A stretch of DNA of 64,000 bases, from NCBI GenBank assembly GCA_964453525.1, contig CAYVOV010000002.1, forward strand, positions 158,824-222,823. Direction: 5' to 3'. The notes under the pieces are model-generated. The model ran no database searches. It was not told the DNA's origin and saw only the letters and a program-made list of their open reading frames with translations. Positions 7,869 to 15,909 of this stretch are shown one piece after another. Numbering within the stretch: the stretch's first letter is position 1; each line of letters begins with the position of its first letter. This DNA is from CAYVOV01 sp964453525. Its GTDB lineage: Bacteria; Chloroflexota; Dehalococcoidia; Dehalococcoidales; UBA2162. A program made the translations under genes and the position numbers.

Positions 7869-9626
7869 CTACCGCCAGGCATCCACGCTGAAAGCAGGTG
7901 CGCCGCCCCATTCACCGCGGGCTCCGCCGGTAATTTCGTAGCATACCTCTTCATCGGAACCGCAGACGATAATCATATTGTCCCCGGGTGCATTACCGGC
8001 CACTGACACCATATAATCATCGGGTAGCTCTTTCCAGGGCTTCCCGGACCTTGGCTCATTACCCAGCCAGCCGTTGGTTGTCAAATCTACCCAGGAACGG
8101 TTCCTGTATTCACTAAGCGGCTCGAAGCTCTTATTCCAGATATACTCCAGTACCGATTCCTTGGTCTTGAAGCCGAGTTCCCAGAGGTGCTGTGCCATCT
8201 CGTGGACCATGATGAAGGTACGCGGTCCTTCACGTTCGCCTTTCCAGATATCGGGCAGTATCCAGTCCAGCCAGTTGTGGGGGCCGGGGATGCCCTTGAC
8301 TCCCAGCTTCCTCGCCATCCCGCCATGACCGCTTTTCTGAAGCGCCCGGTATCCGCCGGGGGAGAACTGGGCACCGACGAGTCCACCTTCAGTACCCATG
8401 ACAATAACAATGCTTTCGTCCTTCTTGAAGCCCATCTGTTCGTTGATACCTTTCCAGCCTTCTGGCAGCTTATCGGCGCATTCGGCAAAACACATTCCGC
8501 CCCTGTTCATCGGAGAGCCGATACTGCTCATACGGTTGATACCCGGAATAGCGCCGCCAAGGTTGCGGGCCACTAACTGATAGGCACGGCCGATACACGA
8601 ATTGGCCGGATTACCGGGACCGAGCATGCCGATTCCATCGTTCATTCCTATTTCCTGAACGATGGGACCACTGGCACATACCCACTGGTTGTTGAACACC
8701 GTGGTGCCGGTGCCGCATCCGGATTCGGCGATGGCAAGTACCACCGGAAGGTGCTCAGGTTCACACCCAGCCATCACGGCATTAACCGCCACCTTTTCCA
8801 CAGTAGCAGTGAAGAGCCTGGGCATGAAACGAACCACATCGCCTTTCTTTGATTTACCGCCCATTCTCCTCTCGATATCGCGCTGGTAGGTTATTACCTC
8901 GTCCGGCTTGTGACTGGTGCCTTTCAGCATTTCCCTGACGCGTTCCTCTGTGGGGTGCACTATCGGCAGACCATCGGTATAGACGGATATCGGCGCATCG
9001 AGTGGTTCGGGGACGTACTGCGTCTTCCTGAAAAACTTTTCTGCTTCGTTAAGCGTGCCTTCGAATATTATTCTTTCCGCTGGCGGAGTGTACATACCGC
9101 TTTCTTCTTCCTCTTCGGTAAGCGGTCTGGTCAGCATTTCCAGCATCGGCTCTATCCATTCTCTGACATCTTCCGGTCCGGGAAGAGTGCGTGATGCCGG
9201 AATGAAGCGAACCTTCGGGACGCCGTTGGCAAGAGCTTCTTCCTTGACCATTTCATGCTGGTCTTCGAGGTCGATTAAAACAGTCGGAATGCCTTCTTTT
9301 TCAAGCTGCGCTATGTAGGGCAACTGCCCCCATACGGCGCCGCTTCACCAGCATACCCCCAGTATCACGGCATCTGTCGTTTTCTTTTCTTCTTCGGTAA
9401 GAAATACCGGCCTGGGTGTGTAAGATTTCTTTTGAGTCCAGTTTACGTTAGGATAATCGGCCTTCAACTGTTTTTCCAGAGCAATTGTGATATCCGGTTC
9501 TCCGGTAATGCTGAAGTGGACGGTTTTACCGTCAAGGGTATCGAGTCGGGGCGCCAGGGGGTATATTTTTACAGGTAATTCCGTCCCGACCGGACTGAGA
9601 AATTTATAAACTTTATCTTCTGCCAT
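7869..9626 (-). CDS. UGSC-family selenoprotein, Sec encoded by in-frame TGA at 9345-9347
   Basis: Two adjacent open frames in the same register are separated only by one TGA. Read through as selenocysteine they give a 585-residue protein with Sec94 in the context ILGVCW-U-SGAVWGQLPY, followed by the continuing fold LEKEGIPTVLIDLEDQ. The C-terminal half (GCEPEHLPVVLAI, GMLGPGNPANSCIGRA, NLGGAIPGINRMSS) matches the UGSC (seleno)protein family as I know it. The sequence after the TGA folds as a SECIS-like hairpin (separate entry). ATG 9626 has an AAGGAGAGG site. The reaction is unknown; a redox or reductase role is likely because Sec sits after a Cys. The alternative is a simple nonsense mutation, which the intact downstream frame argues against. 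Confidence 0.82.
9301..9344 (-). promoter_or_regulatory. Candidate SECIS element directly after the TGA
   Basis: On the minus strand four helical blocks stack: AAGC/GCTT (the first A is the last base of the TGA), GCGC/GCGC, TATG/CATA and GGGC/GCCC, capped by the tetraloop AGTT. The loop starts 19 bases after the TGA and has G at its second position. Both agree with the known bacterial SECIS consensus (G in the first two loop bases, 16-37 bases from UGA). Confidence 0.7.
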
Positions 9627-9661
9627 TTTCCCTCTCCTTAATATTTTTCAGGCCAGATTTA

Positions 9662-9691
9662 ATAGTATCACGTGAGCTAATAGAAGTTCAA
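9662..9691 (-). promoter_or_regulatory. Probable promoter for the UGSC selenoprotein
   Basis: TTGAAC (9686-9691) and TACTAT (9662-9667) are 18 bases apart on the minus strand. A TGA triplet before the -10 forms an extended -10. The start codon lies 35 bases downstream. Confidence 0.45.
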
Positions 9692-9771
9692 AGGGAACAT
9701 TTCCTGCTTTAACGATTACCAAAACCCCATCCCCCTTTCCCTTTAAAAAGGGGAAGGGGGAAGAATTATGG

Positions 9772-9809
9772 AAGAGGTTGGGCGGCGCTAAAGCGCCGCC
9801 CAACCTCTT
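9772..9809. repeat. REP-like perfect hairpin, 17-bp stem, TAAA loop
   Basis: The bases 9772-9788 (AAGAGGTTGGGCGGCGC) pair perfectly with 9793-9809 around TAAA. A C/G run mirror (CCCC... to ...GGGG) at about 9728-9761 precedes it. The hairpin could also act as a terminator for the Nudix gene on the minus strand, but no T-tract follows. Confidence 0.7.
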
Positions 9810-9846
9810 AAACTCCCGAAGGGGATAGTATCACCAAAGTCAACCA

Positions 9847-10311
9847 TTACAAATCGGCATCGGCAACCTCCGACTCCAGATATTTGGCTTCCCAGCCGTC
9901 TTTAAGGAACATCTGCCAGTCAGTACTAACCAGAATTGATGGATAAACGTCCTCATCCTTGAGGTCTTTTTTACTGTACCACCCGGCTTCTTCAATACCT
10001 TCATCAACTGCACTTGGAGTCTTTGCTAACTGTCCACCTACCAGCCGGCACAGGAACCAGATTTTTAAAACCCTGATATGTGGAGAAATCAGGTCTTCAA
10101 TGAAGAGTATTTTATCAGGGCTAACGTCCAGTCCCGTTTCTTCTTTCACTTCCCTGGCCGCAGCCCGGGTGATACTCTCATTATTCTCTACACGACCGCC
10201 CGGCCCAACCAGGAAACTCCGCCCATGGCGGGCGGCACCATACCTGACGAGCAGAATCTTCCCTTCCTGCAATACTATAGCTCCGGCAGAAATTCTGAGT
10301 TCTCTATTCAT
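9847..10311 (-). CDS. Nudix hydrolase
   Basis: The 154-residue protein has a canonical Nudix box beginning GGRVENNESITRAAAREV and ending KEETGL, so the catalytic Glu residues are intact. It is unrelated in detail to the Nudix protein at 2502. The segment FLVGPGGRVE suggests an ADP-ribose or NDP-sugar type substrate, but this cannot be settled. I placed the start at ATG 10311, which has TTGAGG just before it; that TTG at 10320 is itself a possible in-frame start. It follows cimA on the same strand by about 100 bases. Confidence 0.87.
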   Translation of the reverse strand: MNRELRISAGAIVLQEGKILLVRYGAARHGRSFLVGPGGRVENNESITRAAAREVKEETGLDVSPDKILFIEDLISPHIRVLKIWFLCRLVGGQLAKTPSAVDEGIEEAGWYSKKDLKDEDVYPSILVSTDWQMFLKDGWEAKYLESEVADADL

Positions 10312-10408
10312 TATCCTCAATCAAAGACAAAAGGCAAGAAATGGTTAGACAATAATCCTAATTATCATGGTGTATCAGGTCAGGCGTAATAATCAGACGT
10401 GCGGGGTC

Positions 10409-12016
10409 TTACTTCTTGGAAAAGTTTTTATTAAGCTTATGCTTTATCAGCCAGTACTCGACGCTGTCAACGAGGGCGAGCCAGCTTGCTTCTATGATAT
10501 TGGTCGAACTGCCCACAGTCGTCCATTCCTCGGCACCGTCGCTGGACTCGATAAGGACGCGTACCTGTGACTCGGTGCCGGTGCTTTCCTCAAGGATGCG
10601 TACCTTGTAGTCGACGAGCTTGACCGAAGCCAGGTCGGGATAGTACTGGAGCAGTGCCTTGCGTAATGCCTGGTCAAGGGCGTTGACCGGACCGTTGCCC
10701 TCGGCGGCGGTATGGATTACCTCGCCGTTTATCCTTACCTTTACCATCGCCTCGGCAAGCATCTCCTCCAGGGTCTTCCGCGTGGGCTGGCGCCGTTTTT
10801 TTTCCACAACAACCATGTAGTCGACAAGGTCGAACGGCGGCTTGTAGTCGGGCATGACACGGCGGACGAGCATCTCAAAGGAAGCCCCGGCATTCTCATA
10901 CTGAAAACCGAGACTTTCCATCCGCTTGACCTGAGCAAGCAATGTCTTCGTCTCCTGGGAGCTGGAGCCTAGCTTAATTCCCATCTGTTTCGCTATCTGG
11001 GTAATATTCCGTTTACCGGACAGTTCAGAAACCACCGTTCTCTGCAGGTTTCCCACTTTTTCAGGGTCTATATGCTGGTAAGCATCTTGCCACTTGACAA
11101 TACCGTCCATATGATAGCCGGCTTTATGACTGAAAGCACTGGCTCCCACGTATGGCGCATACGGATTCGATGGCAGGTTAGCAGTTTCACTGATATAATG
11201 AGAGACCTCCGTAAGCTGGCTCAACTGCTCGTCGGTAACGCAATCTATACCCATCTTCAGTTTCAAAGCCGGGATAATAGAGCAAAGGTTGGCATTACCG
11301 GTGCGTTCACCGTAACCGTTTATCGTCCCCTGCACATGAGTGACCCCCGCTTTCACTGCCACAAGGGTATTGGCAACGGCAAGGCCACTGTCATTGTGGG
11401 TATGAATTCCCAGCGGCACTCTGGTCGCCTTTTTCGCTGCCCTGACTGCTTTCTCAATTTCGTCCGGCAGCGCCCCGCCATTGGTATCACATAGCACCAG
11501 GCAGTCGGCTCCCGCCTCGGCAGCAATGGTAACACAGCGCAGGGAGTAGTCCGGGTCCGATTTATACCCGTCAAAATAGTGCTCGGCATCAAGGAAAACG
11601 GTCATCCCGTTCGATTTCAGGTAACGCACGGAATCGGCAATCATGCTCAGGTTCTCTTCCAGTGTGGTACTGAGAACATGCTTGACCTGGAGGTCCGAAG
11701 CCTTGGCGACAATGGTAGCTACCTCTACTCCGGCGTTGACAAGCATCACTATGTTGTTATCGTCCTCGGCCTTGAGTCCGACCCGCCGGGTGCTGCCGAA
11801 AACGGCAATCCTGGCATTCTTCAGCGACAGGTCCCTTGCTCTTTCAAAGAACTCGGCGTCTTTAGGATTCGAGCCGGGCCAGCCGCCTTCTATGTAGCGG
11901 ATGCCCAGTTCATCGAGCTTCCGGGCAATATGAAGCTTGTCCACCAAGGAGAAAGAAATTCCCTCACTCTGGGCTCCGTCACGTAATGTTGTGTCATAAA
12001 GCTGGACCGCCGTCAC
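10409..12016 (-). CDS. cimA: Citramalate synthase
   Basis: CimA condenses pyruvate and acetyl-CoA to (R)-citramalate, giving a threonine-independent route to 2-oxobutanoate for isoleucine. The 535-residue protein starts with the DRE-TIM signature LYDTTLRDGAQSEG. It has the metal ligands HTHNDSGLAVAN, the motif GTINGYGERTGNANL and a C-terminal LeuA-type regulatory dimer domain. The length and the DLQVKHVLSTTLEEN segment separate it from 2-isopropylmalate synthase. It is three bases from the leuB stop, so it belongs to the leuDB unit. LeuB and LeuCD can also act on citramalate intermediates, which fits this placement. Confidence 0.93.
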   Translation of the reverse strand: MTAVQLYDTTLRDGAQSEGISFSLVDKLHIARKLDELGIRYIEGGWPGSNPKDAEFFERARDLSLKNARIAVFGSTRRVGLKAEDDNNIVMLVNAGVEVATIVAKASDLQVKHVLSTTLEENLSMIADSVRYLKSNGMTVFLDAEHYFDGYKSDPDYSLRCVTIAAEAGADCLVLCDTNGGALPDEIEKAVRAAKKATRVPLGIHTHNDSGLAVANTLVAVKAGVTHVQGTINGYGERTGNANLCSIIPALKLKMGIDCVTDEQLSQLTEVSHYISETANLPSNPYAPYVGASAFSHKAGYHMDGIVKWQDAYQHIDPEKVGNLQRTVVSELSGKRNITQIAKQMGIKLGSSSQETKTLLAQVKRMESLGFQYENAGASFEMLVRRVMPDYKPPFDLVDYMVVVEKKRRQPTRKTLEEMLAEAMVKVRINGEVIHTAAEGNGPVNALDQALRKALLQYYPDLASVKLVDYKVRILEESTGTESQVRVLIESSDGAEEWTTVGSSTNIIEASWLALVDSVEYWLIKHKLNKNFSKK

Positions 12017-12019
12017 CTG

Positions 12020-13114
12020 CTAACCTCCTATTTTCCCGCTGATAAGGTCACCCATCTCCTTCGTCCCCACTTCCGTTTTACCTTCGTCCATTATATCATA
12101 AGTGCGGTAACCTTCGTTCAGGACAGCATCCACAGCCGCCTCAATGGCCTGTGCCTCCTCTTTCAGGGCAAGCGAGTAGCGCAGCATCATGGCGATACTG
12201 AGGATGATGGCTATGGGATTGGCCATATTCAGACCGGCACGGCGGGGAGCGCTACCGTGGATAGGCTCATAGAGACCGGGAATAGCGACTCCTTCCCGCG
12301 GCACGCCGGCGAGACTCGCCGAAGGCAGCATTCCCATCGAACCGGCAAGCATCGATGCTTCATCGGTAATGATATCGCCGAAGGTATTCTCGGTCACAAG
12401 AACATCAAGATATTTCGGGTTCTGGATGAGGCGCATCGAGCAGGCATCGACAAGCATGTGCTCAAGCTCCACATCCGGGTAATGCTTAGCCACTTCCAGA
12501 GCTACCTGACGCCACAGCCGCGAAGACTCCAGCACGTTGGCTTTATCCACCGAGATTAATTTCTTGCTGCGGGCGCGTGCCAGCTCGAAGCCGACCCTGA
12601 CGATACGCTCGATTTCCTGCTCCGAGTAGACCATTGAATCGACAGCCTTCCTGCCGGTTTTTGTTTCCCAGCGCTTCTTAGGCTTGCCGAAATAGAGCCC
12701 GCCGGTAAGTTCACGGACAACAATGAGGTCGACTCCCTCAATGACCTCCGGTTTCAGGTTGGTGCTGTCAACAAGCACCGGGAAGACCTTTACCGGACGC
12801 AGGTTGGCGAACAGTCCCATCGCTTTTCTTATTCCCAGCAGGCCGTCCTCTGGGCGCACCTTTGCCAGCGGGTCGTCCCACTTGGGGCCGCCCACAGCAC
12901 CGAGAATCACCGCCTGCGCTTTTTTGCATATCCTGAGTGTTTCTTCCGGTAGAGCCTCTCCCGTTTCATCAATGGCTATTCCGCCAATATGCCCGTATTT
13001 GAGGTCGAATTTATGCCCGAATTTTTCACCAACCGCCTGAAGGACTTTTACTCCCTCGGTGGTTACGTCAACTCCGATACCATCGCCGGGTAATACTGCC
13101 AGATTGAACTGCAT
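12020..13114 (-). CDS. leuB: 3-isopropylmalate dehydrogenase
   Basis: LeuB oxidatively decarboxylates 3-isopropylmalate to 2-oxoisocaproate with NAD+. The 364-residue protein has the beginning LAVLPGDGIGVDVTTEG, the segment RPVKVFP, the substrate block VRELTGGLYFGKPK and the signature NTFGDIITDEASMLAGSMG. The adenine-binding HGSAPRRAGLNMANP follows, though it carries RR where IAG is more common. It overlaps the leuD stop by one base and is followed by cimA after three bases, so the three genes are surely one transcript. Cytoplasmic. Confidence 0.96.
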   Translation of the reverse strand: MQFNLAVLPGDGIGVDVTTEGVKVLQAVGEKFGHKFDLKYGHIGGIAIDETGEALPEETLRICKKAQAVILGAVGGPKWDDPLAKVRPEDGLLGIRKAMGLFANLRPVKVFPVLVDSTNLKPEVIEGVDLIVVRELTGGLYFGKPKKRWETKTGRKAVDSMVYSEQEIERIVRVGFELARARSKKLISVDKANVLESSRLWRQVALEVAKHYPDVELEHMLVDACSMRLIQNPKYLDVLVTENTFGDIITDEASMLAGSMGMLPSASLAGVPREGVAIPGLYEPIHGSAPRRAGLNMANPIAIILSIAMMLRYSLALKEEAQAIEAAVDAVLNEGYRTYDIMDEGKTEVGTKEMGDLISGKIGG

Positions 13115-13614
13115 TAACTCCTCCCCTCGGCCAGTCTCTTTTTTGTATGCTCTATCAGTCCGCCGGCAGCAATAAGCTCACTCATGAAATCCGGGTAGGG
13201 CTTGGCGGTGAAGGTCTTGCCGCTTTTCAGGTTATTGATAGTACCGGTAGCTAAATCAACCTCCACCTCATCGCCGGCTTCAATATTATCCACCGCCTCC
13301 TCACACTCGAGCAGCGGCAGGCCGATGTTTATAGCGTTGCGAAAGAAGATGCGGGCAAAGGTCTTGGCTATTATGCAGGAAATGCCGGCCGCCTTGATTG
13401 CCAGCGGGGCGTGCTCCCTCGAAGAGCCGCAGCCGAAATTGGTTGTGGCAACTATTATATCGTCCGGCTGTACCTTTTCCAGGAAATCAGCATCCAGGTC
13501 CTCCATACAGTGCGCCGCCAAGTCTTCCGGCTCCACCAGGTAAAGGTAGCGCGCCGGAATAATTACATCCGTATCAATATCAGCCCCGTACTTATGAACT
13601 TTTCCTTTTAACAT
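13114..13614 (-). CDS. leuD: 3-isopropylmalate dehydratase small subunit
   Basis: LeuD pairs with LeuC to interconvert 2- and 3-isopropylmalate. The 166-residue protein carries the short-form small subunit pattern DIDTDVIIPARYL, NFGCGSSREHAP and AIKAAGISCIIAKTFARIFFRNAINIGLP. Length is normal for the LeuD/HacB short class. The start ATG 13614 is preceded by AAAGGAG-like sequence. It is unusual that leuC lies 2.3 kb upstream, behind four unrelated genes; in many relatives the two subunit genes are adjacent. Confidence 0.95.
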   Translation of the reverse strand: MLKGKVHKYGADIDTDVIIPARYLYLVEPEDLAAHCMEDLDADFLEKVQPDDIIVATTNFGCGSSREHAPLAIKAAGISCIIAKTFARIFFRNAINIGLPLLECEEAVDNIEAGDEVEVDLATGTINNLKSGKTFTAKPYPDFMSELIAAGGLIEHTKKRLAEGRS

Positions 13615-13670
13615 CCGGTTCTCCTTCTTTATGAATCTTACATAAGGGGAGATACTTGTCCAATTTATGA

Positions 13671-13686
13671 CCTTATGGATTCTGGC
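13671..13686. repeat. 16-bp direct repeat, left copy, beside the GIY-YIG gene
   Basis: CCTTATGGATTCTGGC is identical to 14057-14072. The two copies bracket the GIY-YIG gene. Each leads into a short inverted stretch (CTGGCTTTCGCCAG here). A related palindrome, CATTCCAGCGGAGGCTGGAA, lies at 13736-13755 and encodes the last residues of the GIY-YIG protein. Confidence 0.65.
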
Positions 13687-13735
13687 TTTCGCCAGAATGA
13701 CAACTCGTTTATCTTGTCATTCCAGCTCCACCATG

Positions 13736-14050
13736 TCATTCCAGCGGAGGCTGGAATCCAGAACATATTAACTCCACGTATAAGTCTTTCCACTCCGGGT
13801 TTGTCTCTTCTATCAACCTGATTTTCCACTTTCTGTGCCAGAACTTCAAGCGTTTCTCGCGTTGAATAGCTGATTCAGCGCTGTCGCATTGTTCATAATA
13901 TACAAGCATATGAACGCCATATTTCTTGGTGAATCCTTCAACCAAGTCATTTTTGTGTTCATAGGCTCTCCTCAGAAGGTCATTGGTAACGCCTATGTAA
14001 AGCGTTCCATTACGTTTGCTTGCCAATATATAGACAAAGTAATTCTTCAA
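13736..14050 (-). CDS. GIY-YIG endonuclease-domain protein, YhbQ/UPF0213-like
   Basis: The 104-residue single-domain protein has the GIY-YIG motifs FVYILASKRNGTLYIGVTN (about residues 5-23), the catalytic Arg in LLRRAYEHK, and the Glu region IQREKRLKFW. It ends in a tail (ELICSGFQPPLE) encoded by a dispersed palindromic repeat, showing that a repeat has replaced or extended the original 3' end. Small proteins of this family are often of unknown function; DNA binding or nicking is inferred. A homologue lies at 31963-32250, also next to a repeat. It sits within the insertion between leuC and leuD and is flanked by 16-bp direct repeats. Confidence 0.85.
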   Translation of the reverse strand: MKNYFVYILASKRNGTLYIGVTNDLLRRAYEHKNDLVEGFTKKYGVHMLVYYEQCDSAESAIQREKRLKFWHRKWKIRLIEETNPEWKDLYVELICSGFQPPLE

Positions 14051-14056
14051 TCCAGC

Positions 14057-14072
14057 CCTTATGGATTCTGGC
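14057..14072. repeat. 16-bp direct repeat, right copy, beside the GIY-YIG gene
   Basis: CCTTATGGATTCTGGC is identical to 13671-13686 and is followed by a similar palindrome remnant (GCCTCCGCCTGAATGACA). The stretch from here to 14266 has no gene I can support. Confidence 0.6.
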
Positions 14073-14266
14073 CTCCGCCTGAATGACAGCTTGCTTCTGT
14101 ATTATTTACTAAAGTCCCCCGCCCTATGTCCCTCACCCCTATTCAAGCCAGGAGCAAGATCTTTAACAAAGAGAGAGGGAAGAGGTTTTATAAGAGGAGC
14201 CCTTCATTTATATCCCTTGGTCTTACCACGAACTTTGCCTCTCAGCATCAGAAAGAACCTTCTAAT

Positions 14267-14821
14267 CTACGTTCTCATAATCAACTTTGCTGCCATTACA
14301 ATTTGATTATCTTCCCAACCTTTGTGCGACAATTTCTTAATCGTTTCTTTAATATCTCTAGGTGAGAATAATTTCCAACCCTTTCCTTGTTTCACAAAAT
14401 ACTCTCTTATTCTCGACTCATCACTTGGAGGCTTAATATTACCAGCAGCTAGCGCATAGTTTATTTCGGTATTTTTATTAATAAGTCCTTGTGTCAGATA
14501 TTCCTCCCTTAGACGTTTAGTGACGACTTCCCTGAATTTATTATTTGTGAATAACTTGTATCGCTTCGTGTATTTTTCTTCATCTTGACCAGAGACCGCC
14601 TCAAACCACACACCATAAGAATCAAGAAGAGATTTAACCTCTATCAACAATAATTCGTTTTCCTTAATATTTAACGCGACAAGGTCTATCTCTGGTCTGG
14701 GCATGGAGTATGTGCCAATGTATACCTTATCCTGTTTTGAGATATTAACTTTAACAGATTGCCTAACCCAATATCCTTTTTCCTCTAAGTGGAGTTTTAC
14801 AATGTCTTCAAATGCATTCAT
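14267..14821 (-). CDS. PD-(D/E)xK nuclease-like protein
   Basis: The 184-residue protein has the core of the restriction-endonuclease-like fold: RPEIDLVALNIKENELLLIEVKS, with Asp in EIDLVAL and the E-x-K pair in IEVKS. The N-terminal helix MNAFEDIVKLHLEEKGYWV is typical of such domains. The C-terminal part (KLFSPRDIKETIKKL) is not recognised. Base composition is clearly more AT-rich than the neighbouring leu genes, suggesting horizontal acquisition. It begins three bases after the stop of the MGMT-like gene and is probably translated with it, so a shared DNA-damage or DNA-modification role is plausible but unproven. Confidence 0.7.
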   Translation of the reverse strand: MNAFEDIVKLHLEEKGYWVRQSVKVNISKQDKVYIGTYSMPRPEIDLVALNIKENELLLIEVKSLLDSYGVWFEAVSGQDEEKYTKRYKLFTNNKFREVVTKRLREEYLTQGLINKNTEINYALAAGNIKPPSDESRIREYFVKQGKGWKLFSPRDIKETIKKLSHKGWEDNQIVMAAKLIMRT

Positions 14822-14824
14822 TTG

Positions 14825-15304
14825 TTACACTTCCACCAAACTCTTCTCGAAGTCTTTTACCTTTTTGGGCTGGCCTTTTTTGTTGAGTTCGATTGTGTGG
14901 CCTTCCTGCTGGAGGATGGCGGCCTGGGCTTCGAGTCCGCCGGGGTACTTTTCGTTCAGCTCACCTTTTGATTTAAGCGTCCGCCAGTAAGGAGTGATAT
15001 CGGTCTTCCCTTCTTCTCTGTCCTCTTCGGCCGCACGAGCCGCAATTCCGGCAAAGATGCCGGTGGTAATCGGTCAGCCGATTGTGGCACCGTGCCTCTT
15101 CGCCAGCGCCTCACGAATCTGGTTAATAGTGATGAGCCTGCCTTCAGGGACATGTCTCATAAGCTCGTCGACCTCCATTGGCGCTGGAATGACGCAGGTA
15201 CCGGTTCCCCACCTCTGGCTCATGTCCTCGGTGATTTCCACCACTTTGGGCATGTCCCTGCTGTCTGCCAGTTTCTCCCGCCATGTCTTTTTCAGTTTTG
15301 CCAT
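14825..15304 (-). CDS. MGMT/alkyltransferase-like protein with candidate selenocysteine at 15074-15076
   Basis: The frame MAKLKKTWREKLADS...KRHGATIG meets TGA and then continues without a shift as PITTGIFAGIAARAAEEDRE, DITPYWRTLKSKGELN and a TAA at 14825. In the MGMT-family proteins I know with this layout the residue here is the conserved Cys of GCPITTGIF, so TGA replaces precisely that Cys (residue 77 of 159). A hairpin follows the TGA. The N-terminal half (GTGTCVIPAPMEVDELM, GRLITINQIREALAKRHGA) gives the winged-helix DNA-binding part of alkyltransferases. A role in removing alkyl groups or sensing alkylated DNA is inferred. The alternative, a nonsense mutation at this very codon, is less likely. 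Confidence 0.8.
15043..15073 (-). promoter_or_regulatory. Candidate SECIS hairpin after the TGA of the MGMT-like gene
   Basis: Just behind the TGA the minus strand forms ATT/AAT and a perfect six-pair stem CCGGCA/TGCCGG with loop TCTT. The loop begins 17 bases downstream of the TGA. Position fits a bacterial SECIS, but the loop lacks the G expected in its first two bases, so this is weaker than the element in the UGSC gene. Confidence 0.5.
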
Positions 15305-15324
15305 CTTCTGTCACCCCCCAATTT

Positions 15325-15420
15325 AAATTCCTAAATTCTAATATCTAGATTCTAAACTTTAAGATTTGAATTTGTTCAGGATTTAGTATTTAATGCTTAG
15401 TATTTAAATTTTCTCCGGAT
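15325..15420. repeat. AT-rich dispersed repeat (family E), copy 1
   Basis: A stretch of TAAATTCTAA/TTTAGAAT text (for example CTAAACTTTAAGATTTGAAT) which reappears inverted at about 33585-33645, just upstream of purE. Confidence 0.45.
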
Positions 15421-15441
15421 TGATACCTTCAGATATTTATT

Positions 15442-15885
15442 CTACGCCTCTGCAAGGCTCTTGAGTATAGCCAGCATTTTTTCAACGTTAGCTCCGGAGC
15501 TTCGCTCGGCAAGCGGGCTTATAATCTTACCAATAACACCAAGGGGAAGTACAAAATTCTCCACAAAAGTAAATCTGCTGCCCGCCGGAGTGGAATCTAT
15601 AGTCCAACTCTGGTCATACCCTTTGGCGCCGGTTCCTGAAGTCAGCTTAAAGGCGATTTTCTCATTTTCTGTCCATTCCGTAACCGTAAAATTCAGTTTC
15701 ATAAGCGGCATCGGACCGACCTTTTCTTCCACGTAGAGAGGCGTGCCCACGCCACTACGCTGCTCACCAGGGTACTCGAATTTTCTGAAAGTAATACACC
15801 ATTTCAATACGCTCTCAGGTTCTACCAGTAAGGGCCAGATTTTTTCCGGTGGTGCGGCGATTTCCATGGACTTCTGCACTCTCAT
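15442..15885 (-). CDS. SRPBCC-family protein
   Basis: The 147-residue protein has the START/Bet v1-like helix-grip pattern: an early MRVQKSMEIAAPPEKIWPLL, strands such as FTVTEWTENEKIAFKL and WTIDSTPAGSRFTFVENF, and the long C-terminal helix ANVEKMLAILKSLAEA. Such proteins bind hydrophobic ligands or act as cyclases/dehydratases; the ligand is unknown. It lies 24 bases downstream of leuC and upstream of the MGMT-like gene on the same strand, so it is probably part of the leu transcript by position, not by function. Confidence 0.78.
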   Translation of the reverse strand: MRVQKSMEIAAPPEKIWPLLVEPESVLKWCITFRKFEYPGEQRSGVGTPLYVEEKVGPMPLMKLNFTVTEWTENEKIAFKLTSGTGAKGYDQSWTIDSTPAGSRFTFVENFVLPLGVIGKIISPLAERSSGANVEKMLAILKSLAEA

Positions 15886-15909
15886 TTCCGCTCCTCCTCA
15901 ATATACGGA

